A stretch of DNA of 64,000 nt from Streptomyces griseoluteus (GTDB lineage: Bacteria > Actinomycetota > Actinomycetes > Streptomycetales > Streptomycetaceae), in assembly GCF_004784465.1 (NCBI RefSeq), contig NZ_SRRU01000005.1, positions 453,532 to 517,531 on the forward strand, read 5' to 3'. Under the pieces are notes generated by a model that ran no database searches, was not told the origin of the DNA, and saw only the letters and a list, made by a program, of their open reading frames with translations. The position numbers and the translations under genes are program-made. Position 1 is the stretch's first letter; every line of letters starts with the position of its first letter. Positions 1 to 7,919 of this stretch are shown here, piece after piece.

Positions 1-1
1 G

Positions 2-712
2 CACGGCGCCGAACTGCTGCGCGCGGCCGATCCGCTGGCCATCGACCTCGGGTACGGGGCCGCGCCCTGGACCGCCGTCGAGCTGCTCGGCAGGCTCCGT
101 ACGGTCGCCCCGCACGCGCGCGTGGTCGGCGTGGAGATCGAACCGGAGCGGGTCGCGGCGGCGAAGCCGTACGAGCGCGAGGGGCTCACCTTCCGGCACG
201 GCGGCTTCGAGATCCCGGTGCCCGGCCGGCCGCTGCTGATCCGGGCCGCCAATGTGCTGCGGCAGTACGACGAGGAGCAGGTCGCGGCCGTGTGGCGGGG
301 GCTGTGCGCGCGGCTGGCTCCGGCGGGCGACGGCTCGCGCGGCGGGCTGCTGGTGGAGGGCACCTGTGACGAGATCGGGCGGCGGCACGTCTGGGTCGCG
401 CTCGGTCCCGAGGGGCCGCGCACGGTCACCTTCGCCACCCGGCTCGGCTCGCTGGAGCGCCCCTCCGACCTGGCCGAACGGCTGCCGAAGGCGCTGATCC
501 ACCGCAATGTGCCGGGCGAGCCGGTGCACGCCTTCCTGCGCGACTTCGACCGCGCCTGGGCCGCCGCCGCGCCCTACGCCTCCTACGGCGCCCGCCAGCG
601 CTGGCTGCGCACGGTCCGGGATCTGCGGGCCGACTGGCCGGTGACGGACGGGCCGGCGCGCTGGCGGCAGGGGGAAGTGACCCTGGCGTGGGAGGCGTTG
701 GCGCCGCGCTGA
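2..712 (+). CDS. Class I SAM-dependent methyltransferase-like protein (5' end outside window)
   Basis: An open frame runs in from the left edge and stops with TGA at 710-712. The residues IDLGYGAAPWTAVEL resemble the glycine-rich SAM-binding loop of class I methyltransferases, followed by an acidic strand end (VVGVEIEPERV) that would hold the SAM ribose. The rest is Arg/Ala-rich with no diagnostic substrate motif. The start lies upstream of the window, so length is unknown (at least 236 codons). Substrate cannot be inferred. Confidence 0.7.
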   Translation, partial: HGAELLRAADPLAIDLGYGAAPWTAVELLGRLRTVAPHARVVGVEIEPERVAAAKPYEREGLTFRHGGFEIPVPGRPLLIRAANVLRQYDEEQVAAVWRGLCARLAPAGDGSRGGLLVEGTCDEIGRRHVWVALGPEGPRTVTFATRLGSLERPSDLAERLPKALIHRNVPGEPVHAFLRDFDRAWAAAAPYASYGARQRWLRTVRDLRADWPVTDGPARWRQGEVTLAWEALAPR

Positions 713-845
713 CGCCGTTTCACCTGACGTCGGGTCACCTGTTCGAGGGAATCGCAGGGACTCCGGGATCTGGAGGGAACGATCTCCGGGTCCGGCACGT
801 CAGACGGGCGGGAAGATCGCGGGGAGGCGTGAGGCGCCGGGGGAT

Positions 846-926
846 GTACGACTTCGTACGACCTCTGTCACTTCGCGCGGGATCGTGGCACGATCCTGCG
901 GACGGACCGTAAGTTACTGACGGTAA
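846..926 (+). promoter_or_regulatory. Palindrome-rich promoter region of the NlpC/P60 gene
   Basis: Three inverted repeats lie just upstream of the peptidase start: GTACGA-CT-TCGTAC (846-859), a 17-bp perfect palindrome GGATCGTG-G-CACGATCC (880-896), and TTAC-TGACG-GTAA (914-926) only about 20 bp before the start codon. They are directly visible. Which protein binds them is unknown; the TTAC-N5-GTAA form resembles TetR-type sites, which is inference. Confidence 0.5.
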
Positions 927-946
927 ATCAGCTTGGGGGGACTGTT

Positions 947-2086
947 ATGGGTAGGGGCAAGCGCGGGCTGCTCGCCGCCGCCGTGACCGTGGTGTGCGCG
1001 GTGACCGTACTGGCGGTGCCGGGTACGGCGTTCGCATCGGTACCGGCGGCACCTGCCGACCCCTCCCCGGTGCCATCCGCGACCGCGACCCCCGCGACCC
1101 CTGCGCCCGCCGTCCCGCCGGCCCCCGTACCCGACGCCGAGCTGGAGAAGGTCCGCGCGCGGCTCGACGGGCTGTACCACGACGCGGCCGTCGCCACCGA
1201 CGCCTACAACGCGGCCGAGGAGAAGACGCGGAAGCAGTCCGTCCAGCTCGCCCGGCTGGAGAAGCGGACCGACGCGGCCCGGAAGAAGCTGGCCGAGCTG
1301 AAGGACCAGGCGGGCGCCGCCGCGCGGGCCCAGTACCGGGACAGCGGGATGCCGCCGATGGCGCGGTTCCTGCTCAGCGACAACCCGGAGCACTTCGCGG
1401 ACGGCGCCGGCACCCTGCTGAACGGCGCACGGGCCACCAAGAAGCTGATCGCCGAGACGGACCGCGTCGAGCGGGAGCTGAAGCGCGACACCGACGACGC
1501 GGCCGCGCGCTGGAAGAAGCTGGAGCGGGACCGCAAGGACAAGGCCGCCGCCCGGAAGACGGTCCAGGCGCGGATCAAGGACGCCGAGAAGCTCGAGTCG
1601 CGGCTGGAGAAGAAGGAGAAGGAGCGGCTGGCCGAGCTGGAGCGGCAGGCCGCCCGCAAGGCGCAGACCGCCTGGCTGGACACCGGCGTCCTGAAGAAGA
1701 AGGCCGACACGGCGAGCGCCACCGACACCGCCACCTCCGCCGGGGCCAAGGCCGTCGCCTTCGCCACCGCCCAGCTCGGCAAGCCGTACGTCTGGGGAGC
1801 CGAGGGCCCCGACTCCTTCGACTGCTCCGGCCTGACCTCCCAGGCCTGGGCCGACGCGGGCACGCTGATCCCGCGCACCTCCCAGGAGCAGTGGAAGCAG
1901 CTCACCCACGTGGACGTGACGGAGATGCGCCCGGGTGACCTGATCATCTACTTCGCCGACGCCACCCACGTCGGGATGTACGTGGGCGACGGCAAGGTGA
2001 TCCACGCCCCGCGACCGGGCCGTACGGTCACCGTCGCGGGCGCGGGCACCATGCCGATCCTGGGGGTCGTACGCCCGGACGCGTGA
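947..2086 (+). CDS. Secreted NlpC/P60 (C40) peptidoglycan endopeptidase
   Basis: 379 aa. A Sec signal peptide (MGRGKRGLLAAAVTV... ending near PGTAFA) is followed by an Ala/Pro-rich linker, a long Lys/Glu/Ala coiled coil (about residues 65-245), and a C-terminal NlpC/P60 domain. The domain has the catalytic Cys in FDCSGLTSQ, His in THVGMYVG and a third polar residue in VIHAPRPG. The family cleaves D-Glu-meso-DAP stem peptides during wall growth; the coiled coil is typical of RipA/PcsB-like regulated hydrolases. A GGGGGGA ribosome site sits 5 bases before ATG 947. Confidence 0.92.
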   Translation: MGRGKRGLLAAAVTVVCAVTVLAVPGTAFASVPAAPADPSPVPSATATPATPAPAVPPAPVPDAELEKVRARLDGLYHDAAVATDAYNAAEEKTRKQSVQLARLEKRTDAARKKLAELKDQAGAAARAQYRDSGMPPMARFLLSDNPEHFADGAGTLLNGARATKKLIAETDRVERELKRDTDDAAARWKKLERDRKDKAAARKTVQARIKDAEKLESRLEKKEKERLAELERQAARKAQTAWLDTGVLKKKADTASATDTATSAGAKAVAFATAQLGKPYVWGAEGPDSFDCSGLTSQAWADAGTLIPRTSQEQWKQLTHVDVTEMRPGDLIIYFADATHVGMYVGDGKVIHAPRPGRTVTVAGAGTMPILGVVRPDA

Positions 2087-2338
2087 GCGGCGCCACACCC
2101 CGCCCCCTGTGACCAACGGCACGCGGGCGGGCTGGAACCAAGTGAGCTTCGTCATCCCGCGCCCCCTGTCACCCCGTCCAACTGCCGTACGGGCTGGGGC
2201 ATATGACGGCGGTCTACGCGATACGGACGCCGCGCGTCCCATTCCATCGGAGCGGCCGATGCCGCTAGGGTCACCCGACGGCGTTACGAGGACCCTCGGC
2301 GCCGCCGTGCCCTCGGGGGGAGGGAAGGAAACCAGGAC

Positions 2339-3631
2339 ATGCCCGTACCCGTACCGCGGCAGAGAGCGGTCCCGGCCGCCGAGTGCGGTCCGGCGCAGGT
2401 CTCGGCCGTAGCCCTCGCCGAAGAGGCGCACCGAGACACCGCCGCCCTCGGCGCGGCGCTCACCGTGCTCCTCGTCGAGGACGACCCGTCCGGCGCGCTC
2501 GTCCCCGAGCTGCGGGACTCGGCCGGCCGGCCGATCCGCGTACGTACCGCCCGCAACCTCACCGAGGCGGGGCGGCTGCTCACCCCCGACGTCAACTGCA
2601 TCCTGCTCGACCTCGCCCTCCCGGCCGCCGGCTGCGCCGACACCGAGGACGGCGACGAGCTGGCCGTGCTCCGTCAGGTGCTGGAGCTGGCGCCGCGGCA
2701 CGCCGTGATCGCGCTGACCGCCTCCGGCGACGCCGAGCGCGGCGCGGAGGCCGTGCGCGTGGGCGCCCAGGACTATCTCTTCCGCGACGAGCTGGACAGC
2801 CGGCTGCTGAGCCGGGCGATCCGGTACGCCGTGGAGCGCAAGCGTTCCGACACCGCCGAGCGGCGGCTGGCGGAAGGCCGGCTGCGCGCGCAGGAGAACC
2901 GCCGCCTGGAGCGCGGGCTGCTGCCGACGCCGCTGCTGGAGGGCGCCGCGCTGCGGTTCGCCGCGCGCTACCGCCCCGGCCGCTCGCGCGCGCTGCTCGG
3001 CGGCGACTTCTACGACGCGGTCCGCACCCCGGACGGCACCGTGCACGCCATGATCGGCGACGTCTGCGGCCACGGCCCGGACGAGGCCGCGCTCGGCGTG
3101 GAGCTGCGGATCGCCTGGCGGGCGCTGACCCTGGCGGGGCTGTGCGGGGACGAGCTGCTGGGCACGCTGCAGGAGGTGCTGGAACACGAGCGCTCGGACG
3201 AGGAGATCTTCGCGACCCTCTGCACGGTGGACATCGCGCCCGACGGCCGCCGCGCGGGCCTCTGCCTCGCCGGGCACCCCGCCCCGCTGCTGATCCGCCC
3301 CGGAGCGACCCCGGTCCCCCGCCTGCTCCCGTTCGACAACAACGGCCCCGCCCTCGGGCTCCTCCCCGGCGCCCGCTGGCCCCGCACCCAGGTCGAGCTG
3401 GGCGCCGAGTGGAGCCTCATGCTCTACACCGACGGCCTCATAGAAGGCCGCACCTCCCCCGGCGGCCCCCGCCTCGGCCAGGACGGCATGCTCGACATGA
3501 TCCACCGCCTGCTCTCCGAGGGCTTGCGCGGAGAGGAGCTCCTCCGGGCCGCGGTCAGCGAAGTCCGCCACCTGAACGGCGACGAACTGACGGACGACGT
3601 CGCGGTGGTCCTGCTGGACCGGGTGGCGTAG
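2339..3631 (+). CDS. Receiver-like domain fused to PP2C/SpoIIE-type Ser/Thr phosphatase
   Basis: 430 aa. Residues about 40-155 form a response-regulator receiver (LTVLLVEDDP at the start, candidate phospho-Asp in CILLDLALP, and ALTASGD, GAQDYLF later). A short helical linker with ENRRLERGLLP leads into a PPM/SpoIIE phosphatase with metal-binding aspartates in GGDFYDA, GDVCGHG and ELTDDVAVV. Proteins of this form are RsbU-like phosphatases that dephosphorylate anti-anti-sigma factors; the partner is not encoded nearby, so target is unknown. RBS GGGAGGGAAGGAAA precedes the ATG. Confidence 0.88.
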   Translation: MPVPVPRQRAVPAAECGPAQVSAVALAEEAHRDTAALGAALTVLLVEDDPSGALVPELRDSAGRPIRVRTARNLTEAGRLLTPDVNCILLDLALPAAGCADTEDGDELAVLRQVLELAPRHAVIALTASGDAERGAEAVRVGAQDYLFRDELDSRLLSRAIRYAVERKRSDTAERRLAEGRLRAQENRRLERGLLPTPLLEGAALRFAARYRPGRSRALLGGDFYDAVRTPDGTVHAMIGDVCGHGPDEAALGVELRIAWRALTLAGLCGDELLGTLQEVLEHERSDEEIFATLCTVDIAPDGRRAGLCLAGHPAPLLIRPGATPVPRLLPFDNNGPALGLLPGARWPRTQVELGAEWSLMLYTDGLIEGRTSPGGPRLGQDGMLDMIHRLLSEGLRGEELLRAAVSEVRHLNGDELTDDVAVVLLDRVA

Positions 3632-3864
3632 AGGCTGCACGCGGAGGGGCGGCGCTCGCCGCCCGGACGTCCACGCCGGCCAAGCCCTGCTCGCGCCGCT
3701 CAGCACATGCTCGGGCAGCCGCGCGGGCCGGAGCTCAGCCCCCGCCGACCGGTCGCGGGCCCCCCGGCGCTCGTCCCAGGCCGGCGGAGCCGCCAGCGCA
3801 CCCGGCCGGCCGCAGGCGGAAGCCCTGGGCCCGGCGGGCCGACTCGGCTGAGCCGGCGGAGCCG

Positions 3865-4233
3865 TCAGCGGCCGCCGTTGTACGGGCCGTACGGGCCGTC
3901 GCTGCTGCTGCCGCCCCGGCCCTTGCCCCGGCCCCAGCCACCTCGGTTGCCACCGGTGAGGGCCTTGACCGCGGGACGGACGTCGACGAGGTAGACGATG
4001 CTGGCGACGGCGCCCGCGGCCGGGAGGATGGACAGGATCGAGAAGAGGTAGCTGACCACGAGGGCGATGCCCAGGATGACCAGCCAGAAGACCTTGGTCT
4101 GCTTGCCCGCCGCGCGGAACGCGTCCTCCCGTCGGAAGGCCGCGTCGAAGAGTGCGAACGCGGCCAGTGCCATGAGGACGATCTTCAGGAGTCCCATGAA
4201 CCCCGCGAAGCCCAGCATCAGCATGTTGCCCAC
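3865..4233 (-). CDS. DUF2516 family membrane protein
   Basis: 122 aa with about three hydrophobic segments: an N-terminal GFAGFMGLLKIVLMALAAFA, then VFWLVILGIALVVSYLF, then LPAAGAVASIVYLVDV. The tail is Gly/Arg/Ser-rich. It fits the actinobacterial DUF2516 family, of unknown function. It lies downstream of the HbhA-like gene, as Rv0476 lies downstream of hbhA in Mycobacterium tuberculosis (recalled synteny), suggesting a shared envelope role. A strong hairpin separates it from the upstream gene, so it may have its own promoter. Confidence 0.8.
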   Translation of the reverse strand: MGNMLMLGFAGFMGLLKIVLMALAAFALFDAAFRREDAFRAAGKQTKVFWLVILGIALVVSYLFSILSILPAAGAVASIVYLVDVRPAVKALTGGNRGGWGRGKGRGGSSSDGPYGPYNGGR

Positions 4234-4277
4234 CGCTCCTTGCCTTCTGAATCGCTGCCGTCACGCTACCCGCAGAA

Positions 4278-4308
4278 CGGGCCGGGCACCCCGATGGTGC
4301 CCGGCCCG
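4278..4308 (-). terminator. Hairpin terminator after the HbhA-like gene
   Basis: Perfect 13-bp arms CGGGCCGGGCACC / GGTGCCCGGCCCG around a 5-nt loop, immediately 3' of the HbhA-like stop codon on the minus strand. No T-run, as is usual in Streptomyces. Confidence 0.7.
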
Positions 4309-4329
4309 TACCTCACACGCCGTCCGCCG

Positions 4330-4947
4330 TCACTTGGCCGGCGGGGTCGGCTTCTTCGGCTGAGGAGCCTTGCGGGCGGCGGCCGGAGCCGGCTTCTGCG
4401 CCACGGCCGGGTCGGGCTTGGCGACGGCCGGACCGGTGACACCGGCGGCACCGGCGCCCGGCTTCGGGGTCTCCTTGACCACGCCCGGCTCCGGCTGGCC
4501 CTCGACCGCGATGGCGAGCTCCTCGATCTCCTCGGCGGCTTCGCCGCGCCAGGTCTTCACGGCCTGCTCGCCGTGCTCGGCGACCTTCTCGTACGCCTCA
4601 CGCGCCTTGACGGCGTACTCGGCGGCCACGCCGACACCGCGCAGGGCGAGGTCCTGGGCCTGCTCACCGACCTTCTTCAGGTCGACGTCGAGGTTGCCGA
4701 TGAAGCCGTTGACCTTGGTCTGGATGGTCTCCTGCGCCTCCTTGGCGCGGGCGGTGGCCCGCTCCTGCACGACCTTGGGGTCGGTCCCGCGGACCTGCTC
4801 GATCCGGGCCGGGGCCTGGGCGCGCAGCTGCTCGACCAGCGAAGGCACCTTCCGGACCTGCCGGATGGCGAGATCGGCGGTACCGGCGGCGAAGTAGAGC
4901 GGAGTCGGGTCGCTGAAAGTCTTGCGCAGGTCGTCGGTGATGGCCAT
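4330..4947 (-). CDS. HbhA-like heparin-binding hemagglutinin homologue
   Basis: 205 aa. N-terminal MAITDDLRKTFSDPTPLYFAAGTADLA-type segment, a long helical/coiled-coil middle rich in Ala/Glu/Lys, and a Lys/Pro/Ala-rich tail ending PQPKKPTPPAK. This architecture matches mycobacterial HBHA, whose Lys/Pro/Ala tail binds sulfated glycans; a Streptomyces version is more likely a cytoplasmic or envelope-associated helical protein. ATG 4947 was chosen because GGGAGG lies about 8 bases upstream; an upstream in-frame ATG at 5028 would run into the neighbouring regulator gene. Flanked by an XRE regulator and DUF2516. Confidence 0.82.
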   Translation of the reverse strand: MAITDDLRKTFSDPTPLYFAAGTADLAIRQVRKVPSLVEQLRAQAPARIEQVRGTDPKVVQERATARAKEAQETIQTKVNGFIGNLDVDLKKVGEQAQDLALRGVGVAAEYAVKAREAYEKVAEHGEQAVKTWRGEAAEEIEELAIAVEGQPEPGVVKETPKPGAGAAGVTGPAVAKPDPAVAQKPAPAAARKAPQPKKPTPPAK

Positions 4948-5024
4948 GGTGAAGGTCCTCCCGGATTCGCGTTCGGCTGAGGTAGGTGTGGTCCGCGTGC
5001 GGTGGCCGGAGCCCTGGTCCGGCT

Positions 5025-5474
5025 TCATCCGGCCGTCCGCCGCGGACCGGCATCATTGCCGGGGGTGTCGCTGGGCTGCGCTTCCGTACCGTCGGACTCC
5101 TCGGGTCGTACGGGGCCTTCGCCACCGAGTCCGTTCTCCTTGCGGAAGGACTCGTAGATCTGGAGCAGGACCTGCTTCTGCCGTTCGTTGAGCGAGGGGT
5201 CGGCGAGGATGACGGCGCGCGTCTCGACCTCGTCCCGGTCCCGCTCGGCGTCGAGGATGCCCGCGCGGACGTACAGCGTCTCGGCGGAGATCCGCAGCGC
5301 CTTGGCGACCTGCTGCAACACCTCCGCGCTGGGCTTGCGCAGCCCGCGCTCGATCTGGCTCAGGTACGGATTCGACACCCCGGCGGCATCGGCGAGCTGC
5401 CGCAGCGAGAGCTGGGCGTGCCGCCGCTGCTCGCGCAGATACTCACCGAGATTGCCGACGTTGAGCGATGCCAT
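5025..5474 (-). CDS. XRE-family transcriptional regulator of the hbhA-like locus
   Basis: 149 aa. An N-terminal XRE helix-turn-helix (LREQRRHAQLSLRQLADAAG, then SNPYLSQIERGLRKPSAEVL) is followed by a helical region (about 70-115) and an acidic disordered tail. It corresponds in position to Rv0474 upstream of hbhA in mycobacteria (recalled). A 20-bp perfect palindrome lies 30 bases upstream of the chosen ATG, so autoregulation is likely. GGTGGAGG abuts the ATG very closely, so the true start could be slightly different. Confidence 0.85.
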   Translation of the reverse strand: MASLNVGNLGEYLREQRRHAQLSLRQLADAAGVSNPYLSQIERGLRKPSAEVLQQVAKALRISAETLYVRAGILDAERDRDEVETRAVILADPSLNERQKQVLLQIYESFRKENGLGGEGPVRPEESDGTEAQPSDTPGNDAGPRRTAG

Positions 5475-5503
5475 GCCTCCACCATGCCCACTCTCGCTAA
5501 CTA

Positions 5504-5523
5504 TTGCAAGCACCTGCTTGCAA
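5504..5523 (-). promoter_or_regulatory. Perfect 20-bp palindrome, likely XRE operator
   Basis: TTGCAAGCA-CC-TGCTTGCAA, two perfect 9-bp arms, upstream of the XRE gene. Its low-GC composition and exact symmetry stand out from the surroundings. Inferred to be the autoregulatory site. Confidence 0.75.
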
Positions 5524-5593
5524 AAGTGTTGTGACCGGGGTGTGAGGGGAGGGTTTCAGTCGATATTGCCCTGTCTCGGCTGTCCCATCGCTG

Positions 5594-5761
5594 CTACGCC
5601 GCTGGGAACCTCACCCGCACCGCCACCACGTCCCCCGCCGCGTCCAGGTCCGCCGACACGGGGAAGCAGCCGTCGCCGCATGTCGTCATCGCGCACAGGA
5701 CTCGCGCCGGGCCGAGGTCCAGCGTGCCGGACTCGTGCTCGGAGGTGCGGAGCCGGCGCAT
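5594..5761 (-). CDS. Small hypothetical protein, possibly a DUF4241-like remnant
   Basis: 55 aa from an ATG at 5761 (MRRLRTSEHESGTLD...) containing TTCGDGCFPVSADLDAAGD, which resembles the C-terminal strand-turn of DUF4241-type proteins (WGDG-FPV-DADG). The N-terminal two thirds of such a family is missing, so this could be a decayed gene fragment. The same frame stays open upstream to 5881 but there overlaps the divergent acetyltransferase start. Confidence 0.4.
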   Translation of the reverse strand: MRRLRTSEHESGTLDLGPARVLCAMTTCGDGCFPVSADLDAAGDVVAVRVRFPAA

Positions 5762-5871
5762 GATCTGCCAGTGGTGGGAGTGGGGGCGGCGCGCGAGTCT
5801 AGGGGCGGCCGGTCGGCCGGGGCCTGGCGGGAAACCGCCCGCCCACTCCCCCGGGTGCGGAAGCATGAAGC

Positions 5872-6738
5872 ATGCGGTCAAGTGGCTGGTATCTCACCGA
5901 AGACGTCGAAGACTTCCTCGCCCGTGCCGGAGGGTTTCTCCGGGCGCGGCCCGCGGAGCATGTCATGCAGCTCACGTGGGCCGACAGGGTGCGCACACGG
6001 GGGCGGGGGGCGTTCGAGCGGGCGCCCGTCTTCGGGGTGCTGGAGGAGGAGGGCCAGGTCAGCGGGACCTTCTACCATCTGCCGCCCCGCGCCCTCGGCC
6101 TCTCCCCGCTCACCCCCGCGCAGGCCGACAGCCTCGCCGCCCGCCTCGCGGACCTCGGGCACTCACCGACCTCCGTCGGCGCGGACCACGACACCGCCAC
6201 CGCCTTCGCCGAGGCGTGGCAGCGGCACACCGGCGCGACGCCGAAGCTCCGCGATGTACGGGTCCGCCTGTACCGGCTCGGCACCCTCACCCCGCCCGAC
6301 CCGCATCCGGAGGGCCGGGCCCGTGTCCTCGGTGAGGGGGATCTGGACCAAGCCGTCTTCTGGTGCGGGGAGTTCGCCAAGGCTGTCGGGGAGGACGTGA
6401 CCGTCAGCGCCGAGACCTGGCCGAGCACGCGGTACGCCGACAAGCGGTACACCCTCTGGGAGACCCCGGACGGCACCCCCGTCTCCATCGCCGGCATGAA
6501 CCCGCTCATCGGCGGCCAGATCCAGGTGGACATCGTCTACACCCCGGCCCACCTGCGCGGCCACGGCTACGCCGCCGCCGTCTCCGCAGAGGTCAGCCGC
6601 GCCGCGCTGGCCGCCGGCGCCCAGGAGGTCGTCCTCTTCGCCGACCAGTCCAACCCCACCAGCAACGCCCTCTACCGACGCCTCGGCTACCGCCCGTTGA
6701 GCGACTGGTCGGGGTACGACTTCGTCGCTGCCGGCTGA
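5872..6738 (+). CDS. GNAT family N-acetyltransferase
   Basis: 288 aa. The C-terminal half carries the GNAT fold: strand QIQVDIVYTPAHLRGHGYAAA is the V-x-P-x-x-R-G-x-G-x-A acetyl-CoA loop, followed by EVVLFADQSNPTSNALYRRL and GYRP, the usual end of the domain. The N-terminal half is a degenerate GNAT-like or lid domain (about residues 1-140). Such two-domain proteins acetylate small amines or peptides; substrate unknown. Divergent from the small minus-strand gene at 5594. Confidence 0.85.
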   Translation: MRSSGWYLTEDVEDFLARAGGFLRARPAEHVMQLTWADRVRTRGRGAFERAPVFGVLEEEGQVSGTFYHLPPRALGLSPLTPAQADSLAARLADLGHSPTSVGADHDTATAFAEAWQRHTGATPKLRDVRVRLYRLGTLTPPDPHPEGRARVLGEGDLDQAVFWCGEFAKAVGEDVTVSAETWPSTRYADKRYTLWETPDGTPVSIAGMNPLIGGQIQVDIVYTPAHLRGHGYAAAVSAEVSRAALAAGAQEVVLFADQSNPTSNALYRRLGYRPLSDWSGYDFVAAG

Positions 6739-6750
6739 GCGCACTCCCGG

Positions 6751-6784
6751 CCGGGCCCGGCCGGCGTCAACCCGGCCGGCCCGG
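6751..6784. terminator. GC-rich hairpin between convergent genes
   Basis: CCGGGCCCGGCCGG (6751-6764) pairs with CCGGCCGGCCCGG (6772-6784) with a one-base bulge. It follows the acetyltransferase stop and precedes the end of the minus-strand operon, so it could serve both. Confidence 0.55.
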
Positions 6785-6791
6785 TGACCGC

Positions 6792-6932
6792 TCAGCCTGT
6801 GCGGGCGGCCTCCGGTTCCGCGACGCGGACCTCGGCGGGCGTCCGCAGGCTCCGCACCTGCGGAGGTAACCACGGCCCCGCACCCTGCGCCCGCCGGGCC
6901 GGCTCCTTCGCGGCCTTCGAAGTACTGGTCAT
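6792..6932 (-). CDS. 46-aa hypothetical protein coupled to upstream gene
   Basis: A short frame starting MTSTSKAAKEPARRAQGAG and ending AARTG. Its ATG overlaps the stop of the preceding gene as ATGA (6929-6932), the standard sign of translational coupling in this genome. Basic, Pro/Arg-rich, no transmembrane segment and no family recognised. It is the last of four overlapping minus-strand genes that begin with a TetR regulator. Confidence 0.5.
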   Translation of the reverse strand: MTSTSKAAKEPARRAQGAGPWLPPQVRSLRTPAEVRVAEPEAARTG

Positions 6933-7342
6933 CTTCTGGTCTCCAGGAACTCCTGGAGGCTGTTCGCCATGAGGTCGAACTGCCCGGTCACGGAGGGGCT
7001 GGTGGCCTGCCAGACGCGGCCGGAGCCGGAGAGGGCGCAGGGGTGGCCGTCGGCCGTCGCGGCGAAGATCAGGGCCGGCTGCTCACCCGGGATCTCGATC
7101 TCGCCGTGCTCGCGGAACAGGGCGGCGACGGTCGCGGGCGGGTGGACGGAGTGGCCGTCGGGGAGGCGGGCCTCGGCCAGCACCCAGTACAGCGTGGTCA
7201 GGTCCGACGGGATCGGGGTGAGGTCCACGAGGGCGGCTGTCGCCCGGTGGCTCTCGTCCGTCGCCCGGACCACGGTCGCCCCTCCCCGCGCGCACCAGGC
7301 CCGCACCCACCGCGCGTCGAGCCGCTCCTCAGCCGCGCCCAT
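6929..7342 (-). CDS. Hypothetical protein in TetR-led operon
   Basis: 137 aa from ATG 7342, which lies inside the end of the upstream gene (14-bp overlap). Sequence is soluble and mixed alpha/beta (TLYWVLAEARLPDGHSVHPP, then PALIFAATADGHPCALSGSG). No catalytic motif or family recognised. Position between a similar-sized unknown protein and a coupled 46-aa frame suggests all are co-translated. Confidence 0.7.
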   Translation of the reverse strand: MGAAEERLDARWVRAWCARGGATVVRATDESHRATAALVDLTPIPSDLTTLYWVLAEARLPDGHSVHPPATVAALFREHGEIEIPGEQPALIFAATADGHPCALSGSGRVWQATSPSVTGQFDLMANSLQEFLETRR

Positions 7343-7919
7343 GGCCACCCCCGGTCCACAGCGCCAGGTCGCTGCTCGTGGCGACCGCGAGGGTGCGGCC
7401 CGTGGGGGAGAAGCCGGCCGCGCGGAACTCGGAGTACGTGGAGTGGAAGATGTGCCACCAGGTTCCGCCCGGTGGACCGGCGTTGACTCCACCGTCCGCC
7501 GAGAGGAGGACCCGGGCGTGGGGCCAGTCCGGGCTGACCACGCTCATGGTCCAGCCCGTGCCCGAGCCGCTGTGCAGACCGCCGCCGAAAAGACCTGCGA
7601 TGCGAATCGGGGTGCCCGCGACCGGACCGAGGCCGGGGCAGGTGAGGTCGGGTGACAGATCCGGGGTGTCCGTCTCGGGGTCCGGGTCGTGGTCGCGGGC
7701 GAGGCGCTCGCCGGTGACCGCGTCGAAGAGGCCGTGCCCGCTGCTGGAGACCACCATCACCAGGTCGTGCCCGGTCTCCGGGTGCACGGCGAAGCCGATG
7801 CCGAGCAGCCCACCTACCCCGACGAGCCCCTCCCCCACCGGCCGCCACGGCGACGGCGCCGGCATCACGGGCGCGGCGAGATACCGGTCCCGAAGTGCCC
7901 GCCGGTACTCCGTGCTCAT
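7329..7919 (-). CDS. Hypothetical protein, beta-rich, in TetR-led operon
   Basis: 196 aa from ATG 7919, overlapping the TetR stop as ATGA. The sequence has repeated strand-turn stretches such as GFAVHPETGHDLVMVVSSSG and AAGFSPTGRTLAVATSSDLALW, the last resembling a WD40/beta-propeller blade. Function unknown. Two more genes overlap downstream. Confidence 0.72.
   Translation of the reverse strand: MSTEYRRALRDRYLAAPVMPAPSPWRPVGEGLVGVGGLLGIGFAVHPETGHDLVMVVSSSGHGLFDAVTGERLARDHDPDPETDTPDLSPDLTCPGLGPVAGTPIRIAGLFGGGLHSGSGTGWTMSVVSPDWPHARVLLSADGGVNAGPPGGTWWHIFHSTYSEFRAAGFSPTGRTLAVATSSDLALWTGGGHGRG

Noticed and set aside
713..946. c-di-AMP (ydaO) riboswitch before the NlpC/P60 gene
   Set aside because: Considered because such riboswitches control wall hydrolases in Streptomyces, but the conserved ydaO sequence blocks could not be found by eye.
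3632..3864. A small gene after the PP2C phosphatase
   Set aside because: Open frames exist in both directions but all are low-complexity Arg/Pro/Gly-rich without start signals.
914..4264. A 1116-codon open frame on the minus strand across the NlpC/P60 and PP2C genes
   Set aside because: It is an antisense shadow of well-supported plus-strand genes: low-complexity Arg/Gly/Pro protein with no domain, typical of GC-rich DNA.
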